Positions 20,813 to 30,320 are shown, counted from the stretch's first letter. The stretch: 64,000 bases of DNA from JAKPAM01 sp047601745 (GCA_047601745.1 JASGIS010000001.1:1116001-1180000); one strand, 5' to 3'. The notes: generated from the letters alone by a model not told the origin. Numbers and translations: made by a program.

Positions 20813-22069
20813 ATGAAGCCGTCCGCCACCGCACGTTCTCCGTCGTCCGTCCATCGCCCGCCGGCTCCACGCCCGACGACCGGGATGCCGCTCTCGTTGG
20901 CCGCGACATCGTTCCCGTCGACCCGGACGCCGCTCCCGCTGGCCGGCACACCGCTCCCGTCGACCCGGATGCCGCTCCCGCTGGCCGGGATGCCGCTCCC
21001 GTCGACCGATGCGCCACGCCGGCTCGCCGGGATTGCGCGCCTGGCCGCACGGCTGCTGGCGATGCTGCTGCTCGCCGGCTCGGGCGCGGCACTGGCCCAG
21101 GCCCAGCCCGCAACCCGGCCCCAGGCGCCCGACAAGGTCTCGTTCGGCACCAACTGGCGGGCGGAGGGCGGCCACGGCGGCTTCTACCAGGCGCTCGCCG
21201 ACGGCACGTACAAGCAGTACGGACTGGACGTGACGATCGTGCAGGGCGGCCCGCAGGTGAACAACCGCCCGCTGCTGGCCGCCGGCAAACTCGACTTCCT
21301 GCTGGCCGGCAACCTGCTGCATTCGTTCGACAACGCGCGCAACGAGATCCCGACGATCGCGGTCGCCGCGTTCTTCCAGCGCGACCCGCAGATCCTGATG
21401 GCGCACGAGGGCGTCTACGCCGATTTCGCTGCGCTCAAGACCGCGCGCACGATCCTGATCGGCAAGGACGGCCAGTTCAGCTTCTGGCAATGGCTGAAGA
21501 GCGAGTACGGCTTTCGCGACGAGCAGCTTCGTCCGTACGCGTTCAACCTCGGGCCGTTCCTGAAGGACGACAAGCTGGTGCAGCAGGGCTATGCCAGTTC
21601 CGAACCGTACACGGCGATGTCGCAGGGAGCGCGGCCGCAGGTGTTCCTGCTGGCCGACTACGGCTGGAGCACGTACAGCACGACGATCGAGACCCGCGCC
21701 GAACTGATCCGCACCCGACCCGATGTCGTGCAGCGCTTCGTCGACGCGTCGATCATCGGCTGGGTCAACTTCCTGTACGGCGACCATCGGCCCGCGTACC
21801 AGTTGATCCGCCAGACCAACCCCGAAGTGACCGACGCGCTGCTCGACTACGAGCTGAAGGTGTTCCGCGAGCGCGGCATCGCCGATTCGGGCGACTCGCT
21901 GACGCGCGGCATCGGCGCGATCGACATGGCGCGCGTGCGCGGGTTCCTCGACAAGATGATCAAGGCCGGGCTGTACAAGCCCGGCGAGGTCGACGTCGAC
22001 AAGGCGGTCACCGACCGCTTCGTCAATCAGGGCGTCGGCGTCGACCTGCGCAAGAAGCTGGCGCGCTGA
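20813..22069 (+). CDS. ABC transporter binding protein, NMT1/THI5-like
   Basis: A periplasmic type II binding protein for the preceding ATPase and permease. The mature part begins near PDKVSFGTNWRAEGGHGGFY, a pattern shared with NMT1/THI5-like and SsuA proteins, and contains VTIVQGGPQVNNRPLLAAGK. The signal sequence (ARLLAMLLLAGSGAALAQAQ) sits unusually far from the possible starts. An extra Pro-rich stretch of three 14-residue repeats precedes it. The ATG at 20813 is used, but GTG 20768 or ATGs at 20885, 20969 and 20990 are possible; none has a clear ribosome binding site. The true N-terminus may therefore lie inside or after the repeats. Confidence 0.8.
   Translation: MKPSATARSPSSVHRPPAPRPTTGMPLSLAATSFPSTRTPLPLAGTPLPSTRMPLPLAGMPLPSTDAPRRLAGIARLAARLLAMLLLAGSGAALAQAQPATRPQAPDKVSFGTNWRAEGGHGGFYQALADGTYKQYGLDVTIVQGGPQVNNRPLLAAGKLDFLLAGNLLHSFDNARNEIPTIAVAAFFQRDPQILMAHEGVYADFAALKTARTILIGKDGQFSFWQWLKSEYGFRDEQLRPYAFNLGPFLKDDKLVQQGYASSEPYTAMSQGARPQVFLLADYGWSTYSTTIETRAELIRTRPDVVQRFVDASIIGWVNFLYGDHRPAYQLIRQTNPEVTDALLDYELKVFRERGIADSGDSLTRGIGAIDMARVRGFLDKMIKAGLYKPGEVDVDKAVTDRFVNQGVGVDLRKKLAR
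20885..21010 (+). repeat. three tandem 42-bp coding repeats
   Basis: Units at 20885-20926, 20927-20968 and 20969-21010 each encode 14 residues of the form xPLPLAGxPLPSTR; the first unit is the most diverged. They keep the reading frame of the binding-protein gene and lie directly before its signal sequence. Confidence 0.85.
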
Positions 22070-22097
22070 GCCCGCTAACCTAGGAGACGGAAACACG

Positions 22098-23222
22098 ATG
22101 GCCGAACGATCGATCGCCCCTGGCGCGCTGCACGACTGGACGGCGGCGCTATGGCGCTGCGCGGGCTCGAGCGAGGACGAAGCGAGGCAGACCGCCGATC
22201 ATCTGGTCGGCGCCAACCTGGCCGGCCACGATTCGCACGGCGTCGGCATGGTGCCGCGCTACGTGCAGTCGTTCCTCAACGGCGAACTGCAATTGAATCA
22301 GCGCGTCGACGTCGTGATGGACAGCGGCACGATGCTGACCGTCGACGGCCGGCGCGGCATGGGCCAGGCGGTCACGCACCAGGCGATGGCGATCGCGATC
22401 GAGCGCGCGCGCCAGCACGGCGTCTGCGTGCTGGGGCTGCGCAACTCGCACCACCTGGGCCGAGTCGGCCACTGGGCCGAGCAGGCGATCGGCGCCGGGC
22501 TCGTCTCGATCCACTTCACCAACGTGGCCAGCAAGCCGGTGTCGGTGGCGCCGCACGGCGGGGCCGAGGCCCGCTTCATCACGAACCCGTTCACCGTCGG
22601 CATCCCGCGCGGCGAATCGCCGCCGATCCTGCTCGATTTCGCGACCAGCTCGATCGCGATGGGCAAGGTGCGCGTCGCGTTCAACAAGCGGACGCAGGTG
22701 CCGCCCGACTCGCTGCTCGACTCGGACGGGCAGGTCACGCGCGACCCGGCCGCGATGTTCGCGCCGGCCAGCGGCAAGACCGGCGCGCTGCTGCCGTTCG
22801 CCGGCCATAAGGGCTACGCGCTGGCGGTGGTCTGCGAACTGCTGGCCGCGGCATTGACCGGCGGCACCACCTGCCAGCCCGACAACCTGACGATGACTTA
22901 CGGCGTGTGGAACAACATGCTGGCGATCGTGTTCGATCCGGCCCGGATCGGCTCGAACCAGGCATTCGAGCAGGAGGCGCGCAAGTTCGTCGAATGGGTG
23001 CAGTCGGCCCGCCGGCGCGAAGGTTTCGACGCGATCCTGATGCCCGGCGATCCGGAGCGCGCGAGCGCGAGCGAACGCGCCGCGGCGATCCCGATCGACG
23101 ACGGCACGATGGCGCAGCTCGACGAGGCGGCCCAGGCGATCGCCGAACGGCTCGGCGACCGGCACGCGCCGCCGCCGGGCCCGTTGTCGGCGCGCTGCCT
23201 GCCGGCCGCCGCGCGGTCCTGA
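22098..23222 (+). CDS. Ldh-family (malate/L-lactate/ureidoglycolate-type) NAD(P)-dependent dehydrogenase
   Basis: A 374-residue member of the LDH2/MDH2 family, which is distinct from classical lactate dehydrogenases. Family motifs are the catalytic-His region AGHDSHGVGMVPRYV near residue 45, RNSHHLGRVGHWAEQA and the C-terminal LPFAGHKGYALAVV. Such enzymes oxidise or reduce 2-hydroxy acids with NAD(P)(H). The start has TAGGAGACGG ahead of it. It follows the ABC binding-protein gene by 28 bp in the same direction, so it may act on the imported compound. The exact substrate is unknown. Confidence 0.87.
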   Translation: MAERSIAPGALHDWTAALWRCAGSSEDEARQTADHLVGANLAGHDSHGVGMVPRYVQSFLNGELQLNQRVDVVMDSGTMLTVDGRRGMGQAVTHQAMAIAIERARQHGVCVLGLRNSHHLGRVGHWAEQAIGAGLVSIHFTNVASKPVSVAPHGGAEARFITNPFTVGIPRGESPPILLDFATSSIAMGKVRVAFNKRTQVPPDSLLDSDGQVTRDPAAMFAPASGKTGALLPFAGHKGYALAVVCELLAAALTGGTTCQPDNLTMTYGVWNNMLAIVFDPARIGSNQAFEQEARKFVEWVQSARRREGFDAILMPGDPERASASERAAAIPIDDGTMAQLDEAAQAIAERLGDRHAPPPGPLSARCLPAAARS

Positions 23223-23247
23223 CCCGGAGCGCGGCGCGGGAGAACGC

Positions 23248-23657
23248 ATGCGAACCTTCGTCCTGAAACAGCGCGTGGATTTCGGCGACTGCGATCCGGC
23301 CGGCATCGTCTTCTATCCGAACTGCTATCGCTGGTTCGACCGCGCGACGCATCACCTGTTCGCCGCCTGCGGCTACACGTTCGGCCAGGTACGGCGCGAT
23401 CTGGACCTGATCGCATGGCCGCTGGCCGACGCCGGCGCGCGGTTCCGGCTGCCGGTGACGGCCGGCGACGAGATCGAGATCCATTCGACGGTGACCGACA
23501 TCAACGACAAGACGTTCCGCGTGCAGCACCGGATCCGGCGCGACGGCGAACTGATGGTCGACGGTTTCGAGGTCCGCTTCCTGGCACGGCAGATCGGCGA
23601 CGAACCGGTGCGGCTGCAGACCGTGCCGATGCCCGAAGCGATGCGGGCCGGACTGCG

Positions 23658-23661
<4 letters not shown>
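23248..23661 (+). CDS. 4-hydroxybenzoyl-CoA thioesterase-type hotdog protein
   Basis: A 137-residue single hotdog-fold thioesterase. The active-site signature VDFGDCDPAGIVFYPNCY carries the catalytic Asp typical of Pseudomonas 4-hydroxybenzoyl-CoA thioesterase and YbgC relatives, followed by the expected WFDRATHHLF helix. The start has CGGGAGAACG upstream. Its stop overlaps the zwf start (ATGA at 23658-23661), so the two are co-translated. The acyl-CoA substrate is not known. Confidence 0.85.
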
Positions 23662-25138
<1,477 letters not shown>

Positions 25139-25142
<4 letters not shown>

Positions 25143-25840
25143 GCGTCATCGAACACCACCTGCCCGACGACACGGCGCTGGCGCGCGCACTGGCCGACGA
25201 CGTCGCGCGCCGGCTGCGCGACGCGATCGACGTCCGCGGCCGCGCGCTGCTGTGCGTGTCGGGCGGCCGCTCGCCGGTGCCGTTCTTCGAGGCGCTGCAC
25301 GAACATGCGCTGGATTGGGCGCGCGTCACGGTGACGCTGGTCGACGAGCGCTGCGTGCCGCGCGCGCATCCGGACAGCAACGCCGGACTCGTGCACCGGC
25401 ATCTGCTGACCGGACCGGCCGCGGCCGCGACCTGGATCGAACTCGTCGACGAAGCCGGCGGCGACGCCGACGCGCAGGCCGCGCGGGCGGCCGCCCGCGT
25501 GCGGCCGCTATGGCCGGCCGACGTCGTCGTGCTGGGGATGGGAGCGGACGGCCACACCGCGTCGATCTTTCCGCGCGTCGACGGCTTCGAGGCGCTGACC
25601 GGCGCCGACAACGACGCGCTGTACGCGGCCGTCACGCCCCTCGACGCCCCGCACCAACGGATCACGCTGACGCTGCGCGCGCTGCGGCAGGCGCGCCACC
25701 GGGCATTGCAGTTGAGCGGCGCCGACAAGCTGGCCGTCTACGCGCAGGCCCGGACCGGGCCGGATCCCGGGCACCCGATCTCGCTGGTGCTGGCCGGCGC
25801 GCCGACCGAGGTATGGATCGCCGATGGGGCAAAAATATAA
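25139..25840 (+). CDS. pgl: 6-phosphogluconolactonase
   Basis: A 233-residue DevB-type lactonase, acting directly after Zwf. Motifs include LCVSGGRSPVPFFEAL, VDERCVPRAHPDSN and the catalytic GMGADGHTASIFP. Its ATG overlaps the zwf stop. No edd or eda genes follow; the gene is the last of the operon and is followed by AT-rich sequence and the fic gene. Confidence 0.93.
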
Positions 25841-25904
25841 CGTTTTTCCATCGATCGGCCGATTTTCTATCAAAATGCAAGCGTCGATAACGAAATGACG
25901 CGCG
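25841..25904. promoter_or_regulatory. AT-rich spacer, likely fic promoter
   Basis: The 64 bp between pgl and fic are markedly richer in A and T than the flanking genes. They contain runs such as AAAAATATAACG and TATCAAAATG and mark an abrupt change in composition at the start of the accessory region. No exact promoter hexamers can be fixed. Confidence 0.45.
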
Positions 25905-27488
25905 ATGGCCGAAACGCTATTGGGGTTCCACCGCCTGGCTGCCCGGCATGACATCGAGTTGGTGCAGCCGCTGTTCACCCGCAGCACCCTCGGCTCGACC
26001 CGTCGGACCGAGCGTACCGACGACCAGGAGCACCAAGTCTGGCCGGCAAGATACGCTCCGTTCGACGATTTTCGTGGTCATTTCGAGTTCGGACTCAAGA
26101 ATGAGCGATTGAACTTCGAGTTCCTGTCTCGCCTTTTCGAACGGCTCGACCCGCGGGAAGTGACGGCCTGGGTACGGGACCAGCCGACCGGCACCTACGC
26201 TCGCCGTACCGGCTTTCTCTACGAATGGTTCACCGGGCGCCGACTCGACTTACCCGACACGGCATCGAACGTCGGCTATGTCGACGCCATCGATGCGAGT
26301 CGATATCTGGTTTGTCCTCGTCCCGAACGCATACGGCGTTGGCGAATCAACAACAATCTACCGGGATTGCCGCCCTTCTGCCCCCTCGTTCATCTGGGTC
26401 GCGAGACAGAGCGCGATTGGCTCTACGACGTGGCCGCGGGTGTGCGCAACCTCGACGACACCTATGGCCCCGAACTGCTGCTGCGCAGCGCAGCGTGGCT
26501 CACCTTCAAGGAATCGCGCGCCAGTTTCGCGATCGAGCACGAGGCCGACAAGCACGATCGCGTCAAGCGATTCGCGGCGGCCATCGGCGAGTTCAGCGGC
26601 CGCATGACCGATCCGATGGCCCCCGATAATCTGCTGCGACTGCAGCGGGCCGTTCTGGGCGATGCCGCACTGAGGCAGGGCGTGCGTCATTCGCCCGTCT
26701 TCGTCGGACAGAACACCCCCGGCACACCGATCGTCCACTACATCGCACCGCCCGAGGCATGGGTCGACGACATGCTCGATGCGCTGCGTGCCGTCGAGAC
26801 CCGGACGCACGGGGCATCCACCGTCGCGCGCGCCGCCGCCGTGTCCTTCGCGTTCGTCTATCTCCACCCGCTGACCGACGGCAATGGGCGCATCCACCGC
26901 TTCCTGATCAATCATCTGCTGGCTGCCGACAAGGTCGTACCCGCCACCCTCGTCCTGCCCATCTCCGCGACGATCGCCGGCTCCGCCAAGGGCCGTGTCG
27001 AATATGACCGGGTTCTGGAAGTCTTTTCTCGGCCATTCATGCAGCGCTATGGAGACGCTTATCGGTTCGGCGCCGAACGCACGTGCCCCGACGGCGTCAC
27101 CACCAACTTCACATTCCTGCGATCGGACGATGCCCGGCACGCCTGGCGCTACCCCGACTTGACCGCGCACGCCCGATACCTGAGTGCCGTTCTGCGTCAG
27201 ACCGTCGAGCAGGAGATGACAGGCGAGGCGATGCTGCTTCGCCAACTCGACGACGCGCGCGCGGCGATCAAGCAGTGGGTCGAAATGCCCGATCCCGACG
27301 CCGATCGCATCATCCGCTCCCTCAAGGAGGCGAACTGGCGGGTCAGCAACAAACTGCGCAAGTCCATGCCTCGACTGTTCGATCCCGAAGGCGATCTGTA
27401 CGAACGCCACCAACGCATCGTCGATGCCGTGCGTGCGGTGTTCGAAGACGACCGGGACGAACCCAGCGCCGACGACGGTCGGGTATAG
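25905..27488 (+). CDS. Fic-domain protein (putative AMPylase)
   Basis: A 527-residue Fic protein. The catalytic loop HPLTDGNGRIHR starts at residue 321 and matches the HPFxDGNGRxxR consensus, with catalytic His intact, so transfer of AMP (or another nucleotide) to a protein hydroxyl is predicted. A segment SFAIEHE at 207-213 resembles the class II inhibitory motif (S/T)xxxE(G/N), with Glu211 as the likely autoinhibitory residue. A helical C-terminal region (residues about 410-520) is of unknown role. No separate antitoxin gene is adjacent. Codon and base use are less GC-rich than in pgl, consistent with horizontal transfer. Confidence 0.85.
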   Translation: MAETLLGFHRLAARHDIELVQPLFTRSTLGSTRRTERTDDQEHQVWPARYAPFDDFRGHFEFGLKNERLNFEFLSRLFERLDPREVTAWVRDQPTGTYARRTGFLYEWFTGRRLDLPDTASNVGYVDAIDASRYLVCPRPERIRRWRINNNLPGLPPFCPLVHLGRETERDWLYDVAAGVRNLDDTYGPELLLRSAAWLTFKESRASFAIEHEADKHDRVKRFAAAIGEFSGRMTDPMAPDNLLRLQRAVLGDAALRQGVRHSPVFVGQNTPGTPIVHYIAPPEAWVDDMLDALRAVETRTHGASTVARAAAVSFAFVYLHPLTDGNGRIHRFLINHLLAADKVVPATLVLPISATIAGSAKGRVEYDRVLEVFSRPFMQRYGDAYRFGAERTCPDGVTTNFTFLRSDDARHAWRYPDLTAHARYLSAVLRQTVEQEMTGEAMLLRQLDDARAAIKQWVEMPDPDADRIIRSLKEANWRVSNKLRKSMPRLFDPEGDLYERHQRIVDAVRAVFEDDRDEPSADDGRV

Positions 27489-27494
27489 TGCCGC

Positions 27495-27575
27495 TCAGGG
27501 AGGCCACGACCTCCGCCCATATCGGGAACGACCGCCGGGACGACCCGGCCCTCGACTTGAAAAAGGAGGGCCGGA
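27495..27575 (+). ncRNA. guanidine-II (mini-ykkC)-like riboswitch candidate
   Basis: The leader of the guanidinium-exporter gene contains a perfect hairpin at 27534-27549, GCCGGG-ACGA-CCCGGC, with the ACGR tetraloop diagnostic of mini-ykkC hairpins. Two further ACGA segments lie upstream: one inside GGAGG-CCACGA-CCTCC (27499-27514) and one inside CGG-GAACGA-CCG (27523-27534). The usual P1 tetraloop is less exact than P2. Downstream, GGCCCTC (27547-27553) can pair with GAGGGCC (27566-27572), which covers the AGGAGG ribosome binding site, and its 5' strand overlaps the 3' arm of the perfect hairpin. This suggests ligand-dependent release of translation. Confidence 0.62.
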
Positions 27576-27576
27576 C

Positions 27577-27897
27577 ATGGCCTGGATCACGTTGCTCATC
27601 GCCGGGGCGCTCGAAGTCGTCTGGGCGTTCACGATGAAACAATCGGCCGGATTCACCCGGCCGCTGCTCAGCGCCATCACGCTGGTCACGATGATCGGCA
27701 GCGTCGTGCTGTTGTCGATCTCGATGCGCACGCTGCCGCTGGGCACCGCCTACACGATCTGGACCGGCATCGGCGCCGTCGGCGCGTTCGTCGTCGGCAT
27801 CCTCGCGCTCGGCGAGCAGGCGTCGCCGATGCGCATCGTCGCCGCGGTCCTGATCGTCAGCGGCCTGGTGCTGATGAAGCTGTCGTCGCCGGAGTGA
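27577..27897 (+). CDS. gdx: SMR-family guanidinium exporter
   Basis: A 106-residue four-helix small multidrug resistance protein of the SugE/Gdx branch, which exchanges guanidinium for protons as an antiparallel dimer. It starts MAWITLLIAGALEVVWAFTM with the essential Glu at residue 13, and contains GTAYTIWTGIGAVGAFVVG, the Gdx signature region. A strong AGGAGG precedes the ATG. The 5' leader looks like a guanidine-II riboswitch. A degraded copy of both leader and gene lies near 52.5 kb. Confidence 0.9.
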   Translation: MAWITLLIAGALEVVWAFTMKQSAGFTRPLLSAITLVTMIGSVVLLSISMRTLPLGTAYTIWTGIGAVGAFVVGILALGEQASPMRIVAAVLIVSGLVLMKLSSPE

Positions 27898-27942
27898 TGC
27901 CGCGTTGGCGTCTGCTGGGCGCCTATTACGCTGACACGTTAA

Positions 27943-28113
27943 TCAAGCAACATAATGACGACCGAGTTTGCGATCGGCGTCCTGGCGCGTGAACGCCCAC
28001 TGGATGGCCGTGCGCTCGGCATTTCGGTAAAGCTGCCAGGCGGCGACCTCGCGGACGAGGACATCGCGATCCCGGAAGCGGCGCGCCAGACACTGGCGGC
28101 TCAACCCGTTCCG
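27943..28113 (-). pseudogene. IS630-family transposase, C-terminal remnant
   Basis: The last 56 residues of this frame read RNGLSRQCLARRFRD, then REVAAWQLYRNAERTAIQW and AFTRQDADRKLGRHYVA before the stop. This is the typical end of IS630-family transposases (LS-QCLDRRI, EVAAWE-RN, W-FTT-DAR-KL-RLY). The DDE catalytic part and any upstream portion are missing, and the fragment runs straight into the 3' end of the HNH gene. No terminal inverted repeats were identified. It is a relic of an insertion or deletion at this junction. Confidence 0.62.
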
Positions 28114-29594
28114 TCCGTGCGCCTTTCCGCTGAAACGTCTCCCCGGTGCTGGCGTGCCTGCTCGGCCAGCAGCCCTCCGACCGCCATCCCGTAGTCGATC
28201 CGTTCGCCGGCCCAACGCGTGACGGCCGTGTTGGCATCGATCACCAGCCCGGCCCGGCGATGCCGCAGGACGATCTGTCGATCGTCACCGGTCATCGGCG
28301 CCGCCGGTTCGAACGGACGTCCGTGCGCGCCGCTGAACCGCAGCGCGCCGTCATTCAGCACGCGAACGTCGATCCGGCCCTCGTGAACCTGCCTGTGATG
28401 GAAGCGGCACAGCAGCACCAGGTTCGACAGCCGGGTCTCGCCGCCGTCGGCCCAGTGCCGGATGTGATGCCCATCCAGGAACCGCGTATGCGTGCAACCC
28501 GGGAAGCGGCAGCCGCTGTCGCGCGCCTGCAGCGCCCGGCGGATCGCCGGCGGAATGCTGCGCGTCTTGCGGCCCACGTCCAGTGGGCGGCCGAGGGCGT
28601 CTTCGACGATGCGCACGATGCTGGCGTCGCAGGCCAGGCGCCGCGCGGTCTGCACCGCCAGCGCCGGACCGTTCTCGAGTTCGCAGCGGCCGGGAGCCGG
28701 TTCGTCCGAGGGGTTGGCGTTCGAGGGGGCGGCGTTCGAGGGGGCGGCGTTCGAGGTCCCGGCGTCCGAGGTCCCGGCATTGCACCGCGTATCGGCCGCA
28801 CGCAGGCTATCGACGTCGACGTGAACGATGATCTGCTGGCGTTCGCCGCCCGACAGCGCCTGATCGCCGTGGGCCAGCCAGGTTTCGGCGAACCGTGCCA
28901 ACGCGTCGGCTCGGCGCTGAGTCAGCGTCGGCGCGGTTTCCGCTGAAACGTTTTGACCCTCCGCTGGAACGTCTTGACCTTCCGCCGGAACGTCTCGATC
29001 ACGACGCGCGTCGCTCGCCCGTTCCAATGCCTTGACCAACAGCGCTCCGGTCTCGGCCGGTAAGCGCGCCTGCAGCACCAGCGAACCGTCCTGGTCATAG
29101 TGGTAGTGCAGGCCGCGGCTCGCGACCTGCCGTGCCTCCCGATCGAGCTCGACCGACTCCTGCGCTCGCCGGTAATGCCGCACGACCGTCTCGACATGAT
29201 GGGCGGTGCCGTGCAGCGCGATCATCAGCAGCGTTTCTTCAGTGGCCGGGGTGGCTACCCGCGTGATCGCCCGGACTTTCGAGTAACTGAGCGCGCCGCG
29301 AGCCATCGCCGCCGAGACCTGCGGCAGTTGGGTCAGCGCCCGGGCGACGCGGACCTTCTCGCGCGCCGCCCCCATATCGAGGCCGCACTTCCAGCCCAGC
29401 CAGTGGGCGCAGGACTGCGTGGAGCCATCGGCCCAGCCTTCGCGGCGATCGAACTCGGCGATCAGCACCAGCCAGCGGTGGCTGGCGGCATTCAGGTGAC
29501 CGGCGAGTTCGGTGATCTGCGCTTGGAGATCGGCGATCGGCAGGGCAGGTGGCGCGGACGGGTTTCGATCGCCGGTTTCGAGCGGATCGGCCAT
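28101..29594 (-). CDS. DUF222/13E12-type HNH endonuclease
   Basis: A 497-residue protein: an N-terminal helical DUF222 domain (about residues 20-190, with WLGWKCGLDMGAAREKVRVA), a low-complexity linker with two sets of tandem repeats, and a C-terminal HNH nuclease domain. The zinc and catalytic motif is CRFPGCTHTRFLDGHHIRHW followed by NLVLLCRFHH. Such proteins are abundant in actinobacteria and in some proteobacteria; their role is unproven and often linked with mobile DNA. The start has GGAGACG and a consensus TATAAT 28 bp upstream. Its last few codons lie within an IS630 remnant, so the native C-terminus may be altered. Confidence 0.82.
   Translation of the reverse strand: MADPLETGDRNPSAPPALPIADLQAQITELAGHLNAASHRWLVLIAEFDRREGWADGSTQSCAHWLGWKCGLDMGAAREKVRVARALTQLPQVSAAMARGALSYSKVRAITRVATPATEETLLMIALHGTAHHVETVVRHYRRAQESVELDREARQVASRGLHYHYDQDGSLVLQARLPAETGALLVKALERASDARRDRDVPAEGQDVPAEGQNVSAETAPTLTQRRADALARFAETWLAHGDQALSGGERQQIIVHVDVDSLRAADTRCNAGTSDAGTSNAAPSNAAPSNANPSDEPAPGRCELENGPALAVQTARRLACDASIVRIVEDALGRPLDVGRKTRSIPPAIRRALQARDSGCRFPGCTHTRFLDGHHIRHWADGGETRLSNLVLLCRFHHRQVHEGRIDVRVLNDGALRFSGAHGRPFEPAAPMTGDDRQIVLRHRRAGLVIDANTAVTRWAGERIDYGMAVGGLLAEQARQHRGDVSAERRTDGTG
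28701..28775 (-). repeat. 15-bp tandem repeats in the HNH gene
   Basis: Units of the form GGCGTTCGAGGGGGC at 28716, 28731, 28746 and 28761 (+ strand reading), with a more diverged unit before them. They encode a run of five-residue Asn/Ala-Ala-Pro/Thr-Ser repeats between the DUF222 and HNH domains. They are in frame and likely length-variable. Confidence 0.8.
28938..29000 (-). repeat. 21-bp tandem repeats in the HNH gene
   Basis: Three 21-bp units start at 28938, 28959 and 28980 and encode DVPAEGQ-type heptads. A fourth, separated copy of the unit lies at 28125-28145, at the extreme 3' end of the same gene next to the IS630 remnant. Confidence 0.8.
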
Positions 29595-29621
29595 GGTTCG
29601 TCTCCCTCATCTATATATGTG

Positions 29622-29627
29622 ATTATA
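29622..29627 (-). promoter_or_regulatory. -10 element for the HNH gene
   Basis: Read on the minus strand this is TATAAT, a perfect sigma-70 -10 hexamer, inside a strongly AT-rich tract and 28 bp before the HNH start codon. No good -35 match is seen at the expected distance. Confidence 0.5.
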
Positions 29628-29786
29628 TACAGTATAAAGTCGCTTCGCTGCACGGACTCGAGGTAAGACCTGCATGGATCCAATGCGGGATGCCACGTTA
29701 GTTGGGTGTCGAGGTACCAGCCGGATTTCGCTTGCAATGAATAAAGACGTTATGTCGGACTCAATAGGACAAACGTCGGAGTTTCC

Positions 29787-30068
29787 ATGCGCCGCACGAC
29801 CCAACAGTTCAGCATCACTCTGCCCAATGACATGGCCGACGCCGTGCGCGCCAAGGTCGCCGCTGGTGAATGCGCCAGCGAGAGTGAGGTGCTGCGCGAT
29901 GGGTTCCGCGCCCTGCTCGCCCGCGACCGGGCTGTCGATCAATGGCTGAGAACCGAAGTCGCCGCCAGCTATGACGAGCACAAAGCCAACCCGAGCAGCG
30001 CTGTGAGCGTCGACGACGTACGCGCCCGCTTGGCGGCCCGCCACCGAGCCACCACGACGAAGGCGTAG
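29787..30068 (+). CDS. parD: ParD-type antitoxin
   Basis: A 93-residue antitoxin of the type II ParDE family. The N-terminal ribbon-helix-helix region reads TTQQFSITLPNDMADAVRAK with the conserved SESEVLRDGFRAL segment, followed by a basic, disordered C-terminal tail that would bind the toxin. It overlaps the parE start by one base (TAGTG). The partner is damaged, so this may be a solitary antitoxin or autorepressor today. The 5' region is AT-rich. Confidence 0.85.
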   Translation: MRRTTQQFSITLPNDMADAVRAKVAAGECASESEVLRDGFRALLARDRAVDQWLRTEVAASYDEHKANPSSAVSVDDVRARLAARHRATTTKA

Positions 30069-30319
30069 TGTCCCTGACGGTCGTATTCTCCCTGCGTGCG
30101 GAAGCCCTTCTGGCCGATCTCTACGACTACATCGCGGTCGAGGCAACGCCGGTCACGGCCGAGCGCTATACGACCGCGATCGTCGATTACTGCCTGAAGC
30201 TGGCCGCTTTCCCCGACCGCGCCCCTGCCCGCGACGATATCCGGCCGGGCTTGCGCGCCACCCGCTATCGCGGCCGGACCATCATCCCTACCTGGTCGAC
30301 GAAGCCACCGACCGTGTGA
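30068..30319 (+). pseudogene. parE: parE toxin, frameshifted and 3'-truncated
   Basis: The first 71 codons (GTG start) encode a normal ParE body: EALLADLYDYIAVEATPVTAERY and LRATRYRGRTIIP. The frame then changes to TWSTKPPTV and a stop. Adding one C within 30288-30292 (ATCCCT to ATCCCCT) would restore IPYLVDEATDRVI, the expected ParE continuation. Beyond that the homology ends at the boundary with the convergent CBS gene, so the last strand of the toxin is lost too. A toxin without this C-terminal strand is probably inactive. Confidence 0.75.
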
Positions 30320-30320
30320 T

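Noticed and set aside
27955..28194. Plus-strand open frame starting MTTEFAIGVLARERP
   Set aside because: It is the antisense of the IS630 transposase remnant and of the HNH gene end, whose protein signatures are clear on the other strand.
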